Assembly (NCBI RefSeq): GCF_003290085.1
Contig: NZ_QMKJ01000001.1
Location: 124,001 to 188,000, forward strand
Direction: 5' to 3'
Source of the DNA: Aliidiomarina sp. B3213
GTDB lineage: Bacteria; Pseudomonadota; Gammaproteobacteria; Enterobacterales; Alteromonadaceae
Length of the DNA stretch: 64,000 nucleotides
Shown: positions 29,012-37,608 of the stretch, one piece after another
How positions within the stretch are numbered: the stretch's first letter is position 1
Layout of the letters: each line of letters opens with the position of its first letter
Notes under the pieces: model-generated
Told to the model about the DNA's origin: nothing
What the model saw: only the letters and a program-made list of their open reading frames with translations
Databases searched by the model: none
Made by a program: the position numbers and the translations under genes

Positions 29012-30016
29012 TATAAAACGTGCGAAAAGCATAATTGAACAAACACTCCACAAACCAAGGCTTAATATAGGTACAAACTGAAGCAGTTTGGCGGTGGCAC
29101 TAGTTTTCTCTGCTCCATGATGCAAAATACGCGGCATATGAGGGTCTAAATTGCATTGGCTCTGATCAAACGCTCTTACATTTGCTTTGTGAAAATCTAA
29201 ATACGCTAAGCCACTTTTAATCTTATTGTAAAACATTAGGTTAATTACCAACCCGAATATAATCAGAATGGAAACCATCCAAGGATCGGTACTTTCCATG
29301 TCCCGCTCTATTAAAATGGCGAATGCCGTTAACAGTGCCGTCATAAACGTGACAAGCATACCAAGCTTGGTCCAATTTAGGTTGTCTTCATGCATGTATA
29401 GGTCGGCTGCAGTTTGAGACTTCTCAACCAACTGAGTCAGTGCTTCAGAACCTTTGCCTCTAGCCATTCGTGTTTCGGGTAAGCTTCCTTTTTTACTAAA
29501 GCACCAAATTGAGCGGGTACGTATTTCACCATCAAAATCAGGAGGCGGCGTTAAATCCCAAAGATGTTTAAATCCAGCTCTTTGGTGAAACTCGATCGAC
29601 TTTGTATTCAGAGGCTCATTAACGACGGCTGCAAGTGCATAATCCTGTCTCATCTCTTTGAATAGCTTATTGTAGAGTTTGAATGCTGCTCCTCTAACTT
29701 TGCTGTCACGATTGGCACAGATCTGTTTGATAAGAACAAAGTCCTCGATAACGGAGAACCTTAGGCAAGAGTTAATGACTTCTTCGGGTTTGATGCTGTC
29801 GCGACTGTAGGCAAGAAGAAAAGCGTCGATGGTGCCGTCTGTTTCTGCAATCCAAAAGTACTCTGCTGAATCAACGTACTGGTGGTAGGTTTCTTTGCTG
29901 AAGTTAGAAATCAAAAATCCAGTTCTTTCGGGCGCTTCTTGGTTGCTCAGCAACCACTGCTCTGCGAGTGCATGAATGTGATCAACGTCTTCGTGGGTTG
30001 CGACTCTAATGTCCAT
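28997..30016 (-). CDS. GNAT acetyltransferase fused to a three-helix membrane domain
   Basis: A 339-residue protein. Residues 1-165 look like a GNAT fold: MDIRVATHEDVDHIHALAEQW opens it, ALAAVVNEPLNTKSIEFHQRAGFKH is the C-terminal acetyl-CoA-side strand and helix. After a linker, three hydrophobic segments follow near residues 215-235, 243-264 and 306-330, with LYMHEDNLNWTKLG leading into the first. Such a fusion is unusual; most GNATs are soluble. The membrane part reminds me loosely of small membrane domains found in effector proteins, but I cannot name it. It follows DUF1289 on the same strand with a 69-base gap. Confidence 0.65.
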   Translation of the reverse strand: MDIRVATHEDVDHIHALAEQWLLSNQEAPERTGFLISNFSKETYHQYVDSAEYFWIAETDGTIDAFLLAYSRDSIKPEEVINSCLRFSVIEDFVLIKQICANRDSKVRGAAFKLYNKLFKEMRQDYALAAVVNEPLNTKSIEFHQRAGFKHLWDLTPPPDFDGEIRTRSIWCFSKKGSLPETRMARGKGSEALTQLVEKSQTAADLYMHEDNLNWTKLGMLVTFMTALLTAFAILIERDMESTDPWMVSILIIFGLVINLMFYNKIKSGLAYLDFHKANVRAFDQSQCNLDPHMPRILHHGAEKTSATAKLLQFVPILSLGLWSVCSIMLFARFIVPNL

Positions 30017-30085
30017 GGTGGCGAATACTCCTGTAACAACTTGAAGCGTGAGAATACTAGAAAGGAGGGCCGAGTTGCAAAAGAG

Positions 30086-30361
30086 TTACCAAGGTAGAAC
30101 GAGCTGTTCTTGGTCATCTCCAGCTTGTTGGTCTTCCTGTGCTTGTAGTTGCGCGAGAAAGGCTGCTTTTCGCTTCTGGCGTAAACTGAGTTTTCGTAAA
30201 ATCTCTGAACGTTCGGCTTCTGGCTTGTTATGCCAGTCAAAGCGTTCTTCGCGCGATCGTAGACATCCTTTACAGTAGCCTTTTGGACCAGACTCACATA
30301 CGCCTATACAAGGGTTGGGTAGCTTGAACATCTCGATTTGTTCTAGAGGTTGATCACTCAT
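30086..30361 (-). CDS. DUF1289 small cysteine-rich protein
   Basis: A 91-residue protein with the DUF1289 signature PNPCIGVCESGPKGYCKGCLRSREE (four cysteines, probably a metal site), followed by W and a basic helix RKLSLRQKRK. Function unknown; widespread in proteobacteria. Its start overlaps the end of the AraC-type gene by 8 bases, so the two are coupled. Confidence 0.85.
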   Translation of the reverse strand: MSDQPLEQIEMFKLPNPCIGVCESGPKGYCKGCLRSREERFDWHNKPEAERSEILRKLSLRQKRKAAFLAQLQAQEDQQAGDDQEQLVLPW

Positions 30362-31277
30362 TGTTTGCTTCCTCTAGTCGTTGTTTTTTACGATAGTGTT
30401 GAGGTGCAGAACCTGTATGCTTTTTGAATAATCGAGAAAAATAGTAGGGGTCGTCAAACCCTAAAGTTTGGCTGATTTGCCGAACTGTGTGTTCGCCTTC
30501 CTTAAGCATTTGCGCAGCCTGTTGAACTTTCATGTGCGTAAAGTACTGCAATGGTGACAATCCGGTAACCTTTCTGAATCGTTTACTAAAGTGAAACTTC
30601 GAGAGCCCTGAAAAACGCGCTAACTCTTCTAATTGTAGCGTTTTATGACTGTTGTCGCGCATAAACCGGTCTAATGCTTCTAAATCAAATTCATTTCTAT
30701 CAGAACTTTCTTTGTTTGCTAGCAAAGGAATTTCGCTGAGCAGTTTGCGTAATAGGGAGCTGGCTAGTATGCCTTTATCTAACGAAAGTCGATCATGTTG
30801 GAGGTTTAATAGTTGAGTAACCTCAGCGAGAAGAGGTCGCCAATTGCTTAAGGTGATCACGGGCCGGAAGTTTCGTTGGAAGGCACTTTTTAAATTAAGT
30901 GGAATACCAATATAGTCCATGAATTGCTCTACGCGTTCACCGTCAAAATGAGCCCAATAAATACTCCATGGCTGGTTCGTGTCTGACTGGTAAGTGTGGC
31001 TAACTCCCTTAGGTAAAACAAGTATTTGCCCGGGCACTAAATAGCCTTGGTGCCTACCTATACGGAACTTGCCGCGTCCTCCATGACAGAAAATAAGTAA
31101 GTAGTCGGTATGAACATTTCTTCTTACCACGTGTCCGGTAGCGTCTAAATAGTGACCATAGGCAATAGGATACAAATCGCGCGACAAAGGGTGCTGTTGC
31201 AATTGTTGCAATAGGGGCTGAGGCAAAATAAGTCTGGAACTTCCCGACGGAAGTGGCCAATTTGAAGGTTGACTCAT
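30354..31277 (-). CDS. AraC-family regulator, probably of valine catabolism (MmsR-like)
   Basis: A 307-residue protein starting at the ATG (31277) that has AAGGAG upstream; an in-frame extension to 31376 lacks such a site. It has an AraC-type cupin sensor (LYPIAYGHYLDATGHVVRRN, FCHGGRGKFRIG, LPKGVSHTYQSD) and two C-terminal helix-turn-helix units (LEELARFSGLSKFHFSKRF; VRQISQTLGFDDPYYFSRLFKKHTG). It diverges from mmsA with 139 bases between starts. In Pseudomonas aeruginosa the AraC-type MmsR controls mmsAB, so the same role is likely; the link is by position and family. Confidence 0.85.
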   Translation of the reverse strand: MSQPSNWPLPSGSSRLILPQPLLQQLQQHPLSRDLYPIAYGHYLDATGHVVRRNVHTDYLLIFCHGGRGKFRIGRHQGYLVPGQILVLPKGVSHTYQSDTNQPWSIYWAHFDGERVEQFMDYIGIPLNLKSAFQRNFRPVITLSNWRPLLAEVTQLLNLQHDRLSLDKGILASSLLRKLLSEIPLLANKESSDRNEFDLEALDRFMRDNSHKTLQLEELARFSGLSKFHFSKRFRKVTGLSPLQYFTHMKVQQAAQMLKEGEHTVRQISQTLGFDDPYYFSRLFKKHTGSAPQHYRKKQRLEEANNE

Positions 31278-31416
31278 GCAGCTCCTTTTGTAATGGCTTT
31301 GTGCAGCAATATTGTCCATTGTAGCGCCAATTTTATCGATTCTAAAGTGCGCTAGCCTCTGATTTAATACGTTCACGTTAAAAAAGTGTTTTTACTTTCT
31401 AAGAAAGGAACGAAAA

Positions 31417-32919
31417 ATGAGTCAGCAACAACGCGTAAAGCTTTTTATCGACGGCGAATTTATTGAATCCGCATCGACCAAGTCTATTCCAGTGACTAAC
31501 CCCGCAACACAAGAAGTGCTGTGTGAAACGCCGTTAGCGACAGACGACGAAATGAAGCGTGCTTTTGCAAGTGCGAAAGAAGCATTCAAAACTTGGAAAG
31601 AAGTTCCTGTTTCAGAGCGTGCGCGTGTAATGATGCGCTACCAAGCATTGTTGAAAGAACACCACGACGAAATTGCTGAAATTCTTGCTAAAGAGACCGG
31701 TAAAACATTCGACGACGCCAAGGGTGACGTTTGGCGTGGTATTGAAGTTGTTGAACAAGCTGCGAACATTCCTGCGCTTACGATGGGTGAAACCGCTGAA
31801 AACGTAGCTCGCGGCATCGACACCTACAGCTACATTCAGCCGCTAGGTGTGTGCACAGGTATTACACCATTTAATTTCCCTGCAATGATTCCATTGTGGA
31901 TGTTCCCAATGGCCATTGCTTGCGGTAACACATTTATTTTGAAGCCATCTGAGCAAGACCCAATGACACCAACACGCTTAGCGGAATTGTTTGCTGAAGC
32001 GGGTGCGCCAAAAGGTGTTTTACAAGTGGTTCATGGTGCTAAAGAGCAAGTAGACTTTCTATTGAACCACCCTGAAATTCGCGCAATTTCATTCGTGGGT
32101 TCTGTGCCAGTAGGTCAGTATATCTACCGTACAGGTACTGAAAACTTGAAGCGCGTACAAGCTTTCGCAGGTGCTAAAAACCACTGTGTAATCATGCCAG
32201 ACGCGAACAAGAAAACCGTTGTAAATAACTTGGTTGGTGCATCAGTAGGTGCAGCAGGCCAACGTTGTATGGCTATTTCTGTTGCTGTGTTTGTAGGTAA
32301 GTCGAAAGAGTGGATTCCAGAATTAGCGGAAGAGCTGGCAAAGGTTAAACCAGGCGCTTGGGACGACGAAAACGCTGCATACGGACCGCTTATTAGCCCC
32401 GCTGCTAAACAGCGCGTGCTTGATCTTATTCAAAAAGGTAAAGAAGAGGGCGCGGAGTGTTTGGTTGACGGCTCTGACTGCAAAGTTGAAGGCTTCCCAG
32501 ACGGTAACTGGGTTGGACCTACATTCTTTAGTAAAGTGACTAAAGAAATGACTATTTACCAACAGGAAATATTCGGTCCTGTATTGTGTGCAGTTGAAGT
32601 AGACACGCTAGAAGAAGCGTTAGAACTTGTGAACAGCAACCCTTACGGTAACGGTACTTCAATCTTTACCACTAATGGTGCTTCGGCTCGTAAGTATCAG
32701 CACGAAGTTGAGGTAGGTCAGGTGGGAATTAATATTCCAATTCCAGTGCCACTACCTTTCTTCTCGTTCACAGGTTGGAAGAACTCATTCTTCGGTGATT
32801 TACATGCTTATGGTAAGCAAGCGATTCGTTTCTACAGCGAGACTAAAACCATCACCGCGCGTTGGCCGGAAAGTGAAATCGACAACGAAGGCCCTAACAT
32901 GACCATTAAATTGCAGTAA
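31417..32919 (+). CDS. mmsA: CoA-acylating methylmalonate-semialdehyde dehydrogenase
   Basis: A 500-residue aldehyde dehydrogenase of the MmsA branch: [47 protein letters not shown] and the catalytic cysteine in GAAGQRCMA, all typical of the CoA-dependent enzymes. It converts methylmalonate semialdehyde, NAD+ and CoA to propionyl-CoA in the last step of valine degradation. RBS AAAGGAA. First gene of a five-gene operon. Confidence 0.95.
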   Translation: MSQQQRVKLFIDGEFIESASTKSIPVTNPATQEVLCETPLATDDEMKRAFASAKEAFKTWKEVPVSERARVMMRYQALLKEHHDEIAEILAKETGKTFDDAKGDVWRGIEVVEQAANIPALTMGETAENVARGIDTYSYIQPLGVCTGITPFNFPAMIPLWMFPMAIACGNTFILKPSEQDPMTPTRLAELFAEAGAPKGVLQVVHGAKEQVDFLLNHPEIRAISFVGSVPVGQYIYRTGTENLKRVQAFAGAKNHCVIMPDANKKTVVNNLVGASVGAAGQRCMAISVAVFVGKSKEWIPELAEELAKVKPGAWDDENAAYGPLISPAAKQRVLDLIQKGKEEGAECLVDGSDCKVEGFPDGNWVGPTFFSKVTKEMTIYQQEIFGPVLCAVEVDTLEEALELVNSNPYGNGTSIFTTNGASARKYQHEVEVGQVGINIPIPVPLPFFSFTGWKNSFFGDLHAYGKQAIRFYSETKTITARWPESEIDNEGPNMTIKLQ

Positions 32920-32928
32920 GAGGTAGTT

Positions 32929-34086
32929 ATGAATTTCAATTTAACTGACGACCAACAGGCGTTTGTAGACACAGCGCGTGCTTTTGCTGAAAAAGAAATG
33001 GCGCCTCATGCGGGTAAGTGGGACGAAGAGCATCATTTCCCGATTGAAGTGTTCCGCAAAGCCGGTGAAATGGGCTTCATGGGCATGTACACGCCAGAAA
33101 GTGCTGGCGGCTTCGGAATGAGCCGCTTAGACAGTGCTTTAATTTTCGAACAACTAGCGATGGGTTGTACCGCAACTACAGCCATGATGACCATTCACAA
33201 CATGGTGACATGGATGATTGGCTCGTTCGCTAAGCCAGAAGTTTCTGAGCAATGGTGCCCAGAACTTGTGATGGGTCAGAAGCTTGGTTCTTATTGCTTA
33301 ACTGAGCCGGGTGCAGGTTCAGACGCAGCAAGCTTGCGTACATCGGCTAAAAAAGAAGGCGATGAGTACGTATTGAATGGATCGAAAATGTTCATCTCAG
33401 GTGCTGGCTCTACTGACGTATTAGTTGTCATGGCAAGAACCGGTGGAGAAGGTGCCAAAGGCATTTCAGCATTCGTAGTGCCTGCTGACGCAGAAGGTAT
33501 TCACTACGGTAAAGCCGAAGAAAAAATGGGCTGGAACGCACAGCCTACGCGCTTGGTTACTTTTGAGAATGTCCGTATTCCAGCTGCAAACTTACTTGGC
33601 GAAGAGGGTGAAGGCTTTAAGTTTGCCATGATGGGGTTAGACGGCGGTCGTATAAATATTGCGGTATGTTCAGTAGGTACTGCGCAAGCGGCTTTAAATA
33701 CTGCACGCGACTACATGCACGAGCGTTCTCAGTTCGGCAAACCACTTGCTGCATTCCAAGCGATGCAATTTAAGCTTGCTGATATGGCAACAGAACTTGT
33801 TGCGGCTCGCCAAATGGTGCGTTTAGCTGCATTTAAAGTAGATAGCGAAGACGCTGATAAAACCTCTTACTGTGCAATGGCAAAACGCTTCGCTACCGAC
33901 ATTGGTTTCCAAGTATGTAACGAAGCACTGCAAATTCATGGCGGTTACGGTTATATCAAAGAGTATCCGTTAGAGCGTCATGTTCGCGACGTACGTGTGC
34001 ATCAAATTCTTGAGGGTACTAATGAAATCATGCGCTTAATTATTGCGCGTCGATTATTAGCTGACGGTGCCGCTGAACTGTTATAA
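32929..34086 (+). CDS. Acyl-CoA dehydrogenase, probably isobutyryl-CoA dehydrogenase
   Basis: A 385-residue flavoprotein of acyl-CoA dehydrogenase length with YCLTEPGAGSDAAS, GSKMFISGAGSTDV, the RSQFGKPLAAFQAMQFKLADM segment and the catalytic Glu in QILEGTNEIMR. Its place between mmsA and the hydrolase of the valine pathway points to isobutyryl-CoA (and possibly 2-methylbutyryl-CoA) oxidation to methacrylyl-CoA. The substrate is inferred from context. It starts 9 bases after mmsA. Confidence 0.9.
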   Translation: MNFNLTDDQQAFVDTARAFAEKEMAPHAGKWDEEHHFPIEVFRKAGEMGFMGMYTPESAGGFGMSRLDSALIFEQLAMGCTATTAMMTIHNMVTWMIGSFAKPEVSEQWCPELVMGQKLGSYCLTEPGAGSDAASLRTSAKKEGDEYVLNGSKMFISGAGSTDVLVVMARTGGEGAKGISAFVVPADAEGIHYGKAEEKMGWNAQPTRLVTFENVRIPAANLLGEEGEGFKFAMMGLDGGRINIAVCSVGTAQAALNTARDYMHERSQFGKPLAAFQAMQFKLADMATELVAARQMVRLAAFKVDSEDADKTSYCAMAKRFATDIGFQVCNEALQIHGGYGYIKEYPLERHVRDVRVHQILEGTNEIMRLIIARRLLADGAAELL

Positions 34087-34097
34087 GCGAGGGAATG

Positions 34098-35237
34098 ATG
34101 AGTCAGGAACAAGCTGTAAAGTTTGCAACAATAGACGCTCAGAACGGGAAGAAGATTGGAGTGGCAACACTCAATTCTGAGCGTTCCTTGAATGCTTTAA
34201 GCCTTGAAATGATCAAGCTCTTGTCACCACAACTTGACGCTTGGGCAGAAGACGACAATATTGCTTGTGTGTGGCTTGAAGGTGCCGGCGAGAAAGCGTT
34301 TTGTGCGGGTGGCGACATTGTACAAATGTACCATGCGACCAAAGCGCAAAACGCAGATACTACTAAGCCAAAACCAGTAGAAGAGGTTGTGGACTTCTTC
34401 ACTAAAGAATATCGCTTAGATTACAAAATCAGAACCTATAAAAAGCCAATCGTAGTTTGGGGCCATGGTTTCGTAATGGGCGGTGGTATTGGTTTAATGA
34501 ACGGTGCTAGCCATCGTGTCGTTACCGAGCATTCAAGATTAGCCATGCCAGAAATTAGCATTGGTTTATACCCGGATGTGGGCGGCACATGGTTTTTAAG
34601 CCGTTTACCTGAAGGTATGGGACTATTCTTGGGGCTTACTGCTGCGCAAGTTAATGCGACCGACGCATTATGGTTAGGTATGGCCGACGTTGCGATTCCA
34701 TTTAATGCGAAACAGTCTGCAATTGAAGCATTGCAAGGTGCAGACTGGTCTGCAGATATAAGCCAAAACCATAACTTAGTAGACGACGTTCTTCGTGGCG
34801 TAGGCGATGCAACAGCAATGCCTGAAGCACAGTTAGAGCCATTGCATGAAGTGATTCGCACACTAATGACTGGTGAAGATTTAACTGCGGTTGCGCATCA
34901 ATTTACGCAATACCAAACCGACGAAGAAGCTTTGGTTCGTGGTCAGAAAACGCTTCAGCGTGGTTGTCCCATGACTGCCCATATAGTTTGGCAGCAGCTT
35001 CAGCATGGCGAACAACTATCGATTGAAGACGTATTTCGCTTAGAGCTTACGCTATCGGTGAATTGCGCCATCCATGGCGACTTTATTGAAGGCGTTCGTG
35101 CTTTGCTTATTGACAAAGACAAGCGTCCGCAGTGGCGTCATGCGTCTATCGACGTTATTGGCGAGCGCGACGTAGACGAAATGTTTACTTCGCCTTGGAG
35201 CGCAGAAGCGCACCCACTTAAGGATTTAGGGGAATAA
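34098..35237 (+). CDS. 3-hydroxyisobutyryl-CoA hydrolase (ECH-like)
   Basis: A 379-residue protein of the crotonase superfamily; the length and the second domain match 3-hydroxyisobutyryl-CoA hydrolases rather than 260-residue enoyl hydratases. Motifs: GAGEKAFCAGGDI (oxyanion strand), GHGFVMGGGIGLMNGASHRVV, MPEISIGLYPDVGGTWFLSRLPEG with the catalytic Glu and Asp. Two adjacent ATGs (34095, 34098) are possible starts; I use the second because of the GAGGGA site upstream, without strong preference. It frees 3-hydroxyisobutyrate for MmsB. Confidence 0.88.
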   Translation: MSQEQAVKFATIDAQNGKKIGVATLNSERSLNALSLEMIKLLSPQLDAWAEDDNIACVWLEGAGEKAFCAGGDIVQMYHATKAQNADTTKPKPVEEVVDFFTKEYRLDYKIRTYKKPIVVWGHGFVMGGGIGLMNGASHRVVTEHSRLAMPEISIGLYPDVGGTWFLSRLPEGMGLFLGLTAAQVNATDALWLGMADVAIPFNAKQSAIEALQGADWSADISQNHNLVDDVLRGVGDATAMPEAQLEPLHEVIRTLMTGEDLTAVAHQFTQYQTDEEALVRGQKTLQRGCPMTAHIVWQQLQHGEQLSIEDVFRLELTLSVNCAIHGDFIEGVRALLIDKDKRPQWRHASIDVIGERDVDEMFTSPWSAEAHPLKDLGE

Positions 35238-35239
35238 TC

Positions 35240-36136
35240 ATGGCAAATGTAGGATTTATCGGGCTAGGTAATATGGGTGGCCCAATGGCGACAAACTTGG
35301 TGAAGGCAGGGCACGACGTGACTGTTTTCGATTTGTCGCAAGAAGCCTTAGCAACATTGAAAGAAGCGGGTGCGGCCGTTGCAGAAAGCGCAGAAGCTTG
35401 TGTGAAAGGTAAAGACATTATTGTGTCTATGTTACCTGCTGACAAGCACGTACTGGGTTTATACCTTGGCGAAGGCGTTGAGGGCGACGGCATCGCTGAC
35501 GCAATTGAAGAAGGTGCATTAGTTGTAGATTCAAGCACGATTAGCGCAGACACCGCACGCAAACTTGCTCAAGCACTCGTGGAAAAAGGTAAGCGTGTAA
35601 TCGACGCACCTGTTTCTGGTGGTGTGGGTGGTGCTAAAGCTGGCACGCTGACCTTTATTTGTGGCGGCGACGGTGGTGACATTGAAGAAGCGCGCCCAGT
35701 GCTTGAGTCGATGGGTAAAGCCGTATTCAGAGCAGGTGAGCACGGCGCAGGCCAAGTTGCGAAAATCTGCAATAACATGCTTCTAGGTGTGTTAATGGCC
35801 GGTACTTCTGAAGCGTTACAGCTTGGTCGTGCGCAAGGGCTAGACGCAAAAGTACTTTCAGAAATCATGCTGCAAAGCTCTGGCCGTAACTGGACGCTAG
35901 AAGTGTATAACCCATGCCCAGACGTAATGGACGGTGTGCCTTCAAGCAACGACTACAATGGCGGGTTCCTAGTCGATCTCATGTTAAAAGACTTAGGTTT
36001 GGCATTGGATACGGCAAAACAGTCGGGTAATGAAACGCCTATGGGCGAGCGTGCTAAAGAACTGTTTGCAGAGCACAGCGCAGAAGGTTTCGGTGGCTTA
36101 GACTTCTCAAGCATTTTTAAGAAGTTTGGCAAGTAA
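35240..36136 (+). CDS. mmsB: 3-hydroxyisobutyrate dehydrogenase
   Basis: A 298-residue beta-hydroxyacid dehydrogenase with the NAD-binding GFIGLGNMGGPMATNLV, substrate motif APVSGGVGGAKAGTLTF, the catalytic Lys in GAGQVAKICNN and the C-terminal DLMLKDLGLALDTA. It oxidises 3-hydroxyisobutyrate to methylmalonate semialdehyde, the MmsA substrate. It begins 2 bases after the hydrolase stop. Confidence 0.95.
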   Translation: MANVGFIGLGNMGGPMATNLVKAGHDVTVFDLSQEALATLKEAGAAVAESAEACVKGKDIIVSMLPADKHVLGLYLGEGVEGDGIADAIEEGALVVDSSTISADTARKLAQALVEKGKRVIDAPVSGGVGGAKAGTLTFICGGDGGDIEEARPVLESMGKAVFRAGEHGAGQVAKICNNMLLGVLMAGTSEALQLGRAQGLDAKVLSEIMLQSSGRNWTLEVYNPCPDVMDGVPSSNDYNGGFLVDLMLKDLGLALDTAKQSGNETPMGERAKELFAEHSAEGFGGLDFSSIFKKFGK

Positions 36137-36160
36137 AAAGAATTGAAGGAATAAACGAAC

Positions 36161-36925
36161 ATGCAAATTTCAGACGCAGTAATTGTAATTACCGGTGGCG
36201 CGCAAGGCTTAGGCCGCGCAATGGCTGAAGACTTCGCTTCACGCGGCGCTTCACTAGCTCTTATCGACATGAACGCAGAGCAGCTACAAGAAGCACAAGC
36301 AAGCTGTGAAAAGTCAGGGGCGAAAGTAGTACGCACATACTCTGCTAATGTAACTAACGAAGCAGAAGTAGAGTCTACTTTCGGTGCTATCGACGCAGAC
36401 TTCGACGGTATCGACGTACTTGTAAACAACGCAGGTATTTTGCGTGACGGTATGTTGATCAAGTGCAAAGAGGGTGAAATCACTCACAAAATGCCACTTT
36501 CACAATGGCAGTCAGTGATCGACGTAAACCTTACCGGAACATTCTTGTGTGGCCGTGAAGCGGCAGCTGTTATGGCGAAGCGCGAGCGTAAAGGTGCGAT
36601 CATCAACATTTCTAGCGTGGCAAGAGCCGGTAACATCGGCCAAACCAACTATGCAGCAACTAAAGCTGGCGTAGTGGCAATGACCGTAACTTGGGCGCGC
36701 GAGCTTGGTCGTTTTGGTATCCGTTGTGGCGCAATTGCACCAGGTTTCATCGAAACACCAATGACTGCTGCTATGAAACCAGAAGCAGTAGAGCGCGCAC
36801 TTTCAATGGTACCGCTTAAGCGTTGGGGCCAACCCAGTGAAGTTGCAGACTCTGCACGTTTCATTATTGAAAACGACTTCTTCAGTGGCCGTGTCATTGA
36901 AATTGATGGTGGCGTGAGACTTTAA
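36161..36925 (+). CDS. SDR-family oxidoreductase (FabG-like) of the valine operon
   Basis: A 254-residue short-chain dehydrogenase: GGAQGLGRAMAEDF (cofactor motif), DVLVNNAGILRDGML, ISSVARAGNIGQTNYAATKAG with catalytic Ser, Tyr and Lys, and RVIEIDGGVRL at the end. Closest in pattern to FabG/3-hydroxyacyl-CoA dehydrogenases. In this operon it may serve isoleucine (2-methyl-3-hydroxybutyryl-CoA) or a side reaction; the substrate is not determinable. Last gene before a strong terminator. Confidence 0.85.
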   Translation: MQISDAVIVITGGAQGLGRAMAEDFASRGASLALIDMNAEQLQEAQASCEKSGAKVVRTYSANVTNEAEVESTFGAIDADFDGIDVLVNNAGILRDGMLIKCKEGEITHKMPLSQWQSVIDVNLTGTFLCGREAAAVMAKRERKGAIINISSVARAGNIGQTNYAATKAGVVAMTVTWARELGRFGIRCGAIAPGFIETPMTAAMKPEAVERALSMVPLKRWGQPSEVADSARFIIENDFFSGRVIEIDGGVRL

Positions 36926-36948
36926 CGTTCCGTTTATGAAGTTATGAT

Positions 36949-36980
36949 AAAAGCCAGCTTATTAGCTGGCTTTTTTTTTT
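36949..36980 (+). terminator. Intrinsic terminator of the mms operon
   Basis: A perfect 9-bp stem (AAGCCAGCT with AGCTGGCTT, extendable by flanking A-T pairs) around the loop TATT and followed by a run of ten T residues. A textbook rho-independent terminator. Its stem is the same as that of the terminator at 38457. Confidence 0.95.
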
Positions 36981-36988
36981 GAGGTTTC

Positions 36989-37017
36989 TGTAAGAATTTG
37001 AGTGCTGATTCCGTCTA
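36989..37017 (+). promoter_or_regulatory. Candidate ECF-type promoter of the sigma-factor gene
   Basis: TGTAAG (36989-36994) and CGTCTA (37012-37017) are separated by 17 bases, immediately upstream of the sigma gene and just after the previous terminator. ECF sigma factors often recognise a -35 with an AAC-like core (here AAG) and a -10 with CGTC, and often drive their own gene. Autoregulation is inferred from this layout. Confidence 0.4.
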
Positions 37018-37038
37018 GGTATTAAATTCACCACAAAT

Positions 37039-37608
37039 ATGGAGAGGCAATTGCCAACTTCAAACATAAAACAACGGATATCCAAGTTAGCCGGTGAGTA
37101 CGGCAGCCTCGTTTATCAGTGCGCATATAAGATATTGGGAGACCGGCACCAAGCCGAAGATATAGCCCAAGAAGTTTTTCTTAAACTATTTAAGAAGTCG
37201 TGCGCGCAAATGGACGAGGTTCAACATTGGGGCGCTTATCTCAAAACAATGGCAACATCTGCCAGTTGTGATTTTCTGCGCAAGCGTTACCACCAGCAAG
37301 AGGTGTCTGAGCAGGCTGAAGTTTTACCTTTTGTTCAGCCAAACAACGACCAACTTTCTGGCCCGGAGCGAAGTGTTGAAAATCAAATACAACTCGACCT
37401 ATTGCGTGAAGCTTTAGCAAGGCTGAAACCGCAGGAAGCAGAGGTTTTTGTATTAAGAAACATTGAGCAACTGAGTTACCAGGAAATAGCAGACCAGCTC
37501 GCAATAAATAGTGGTCATGTGGGAGCTATTTTACACCGCACCAAAGACAAACTTGCCGTGATTTTTAGTGAAACAAATTCAGAGGAAGCCGTTCATGTCA
37601 GCAACTAA
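37039..37608 (+). CDS. ECF-type RNA polymerase sigma factor
   Basis: A 189-residue protein with sigma region 2 (YQCAYKILGDRHQAEDIAQEVFLKLFK, residues about 28-54) and region 4 (LKPQEAEVFVLRNIEQLSYQEIADQLAI, about 130-160) and no region 3, as in ECF factors. ATG at 37039 lacks a clear ribosome site; a TTG at 37051, right after GGAGAGG, is an alternative start. It overlaps the next gene by 14 bases, the usual arrangement of sigma and anti-sigma genes. The signal it answers is unknown; the partner suggests an envelope signal. Confidence 0.88.
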   Translation: MERQLPTSNIKQRISKLAGEYGSLVYQCAYKILGDRHQAEDIAQEVFLKLFKKSCAQMDEVQHWGAYLKTMATSASCDFLRKRYHQQEVSEQAEVLPFVQPNNDQLSGPERSVENQIQLDLLREALARLKPQEAEVFVLRNIEQLSYQEIADQLAINSGHVGAILHRTKDKLAVIFSETNSEEAVHVSN

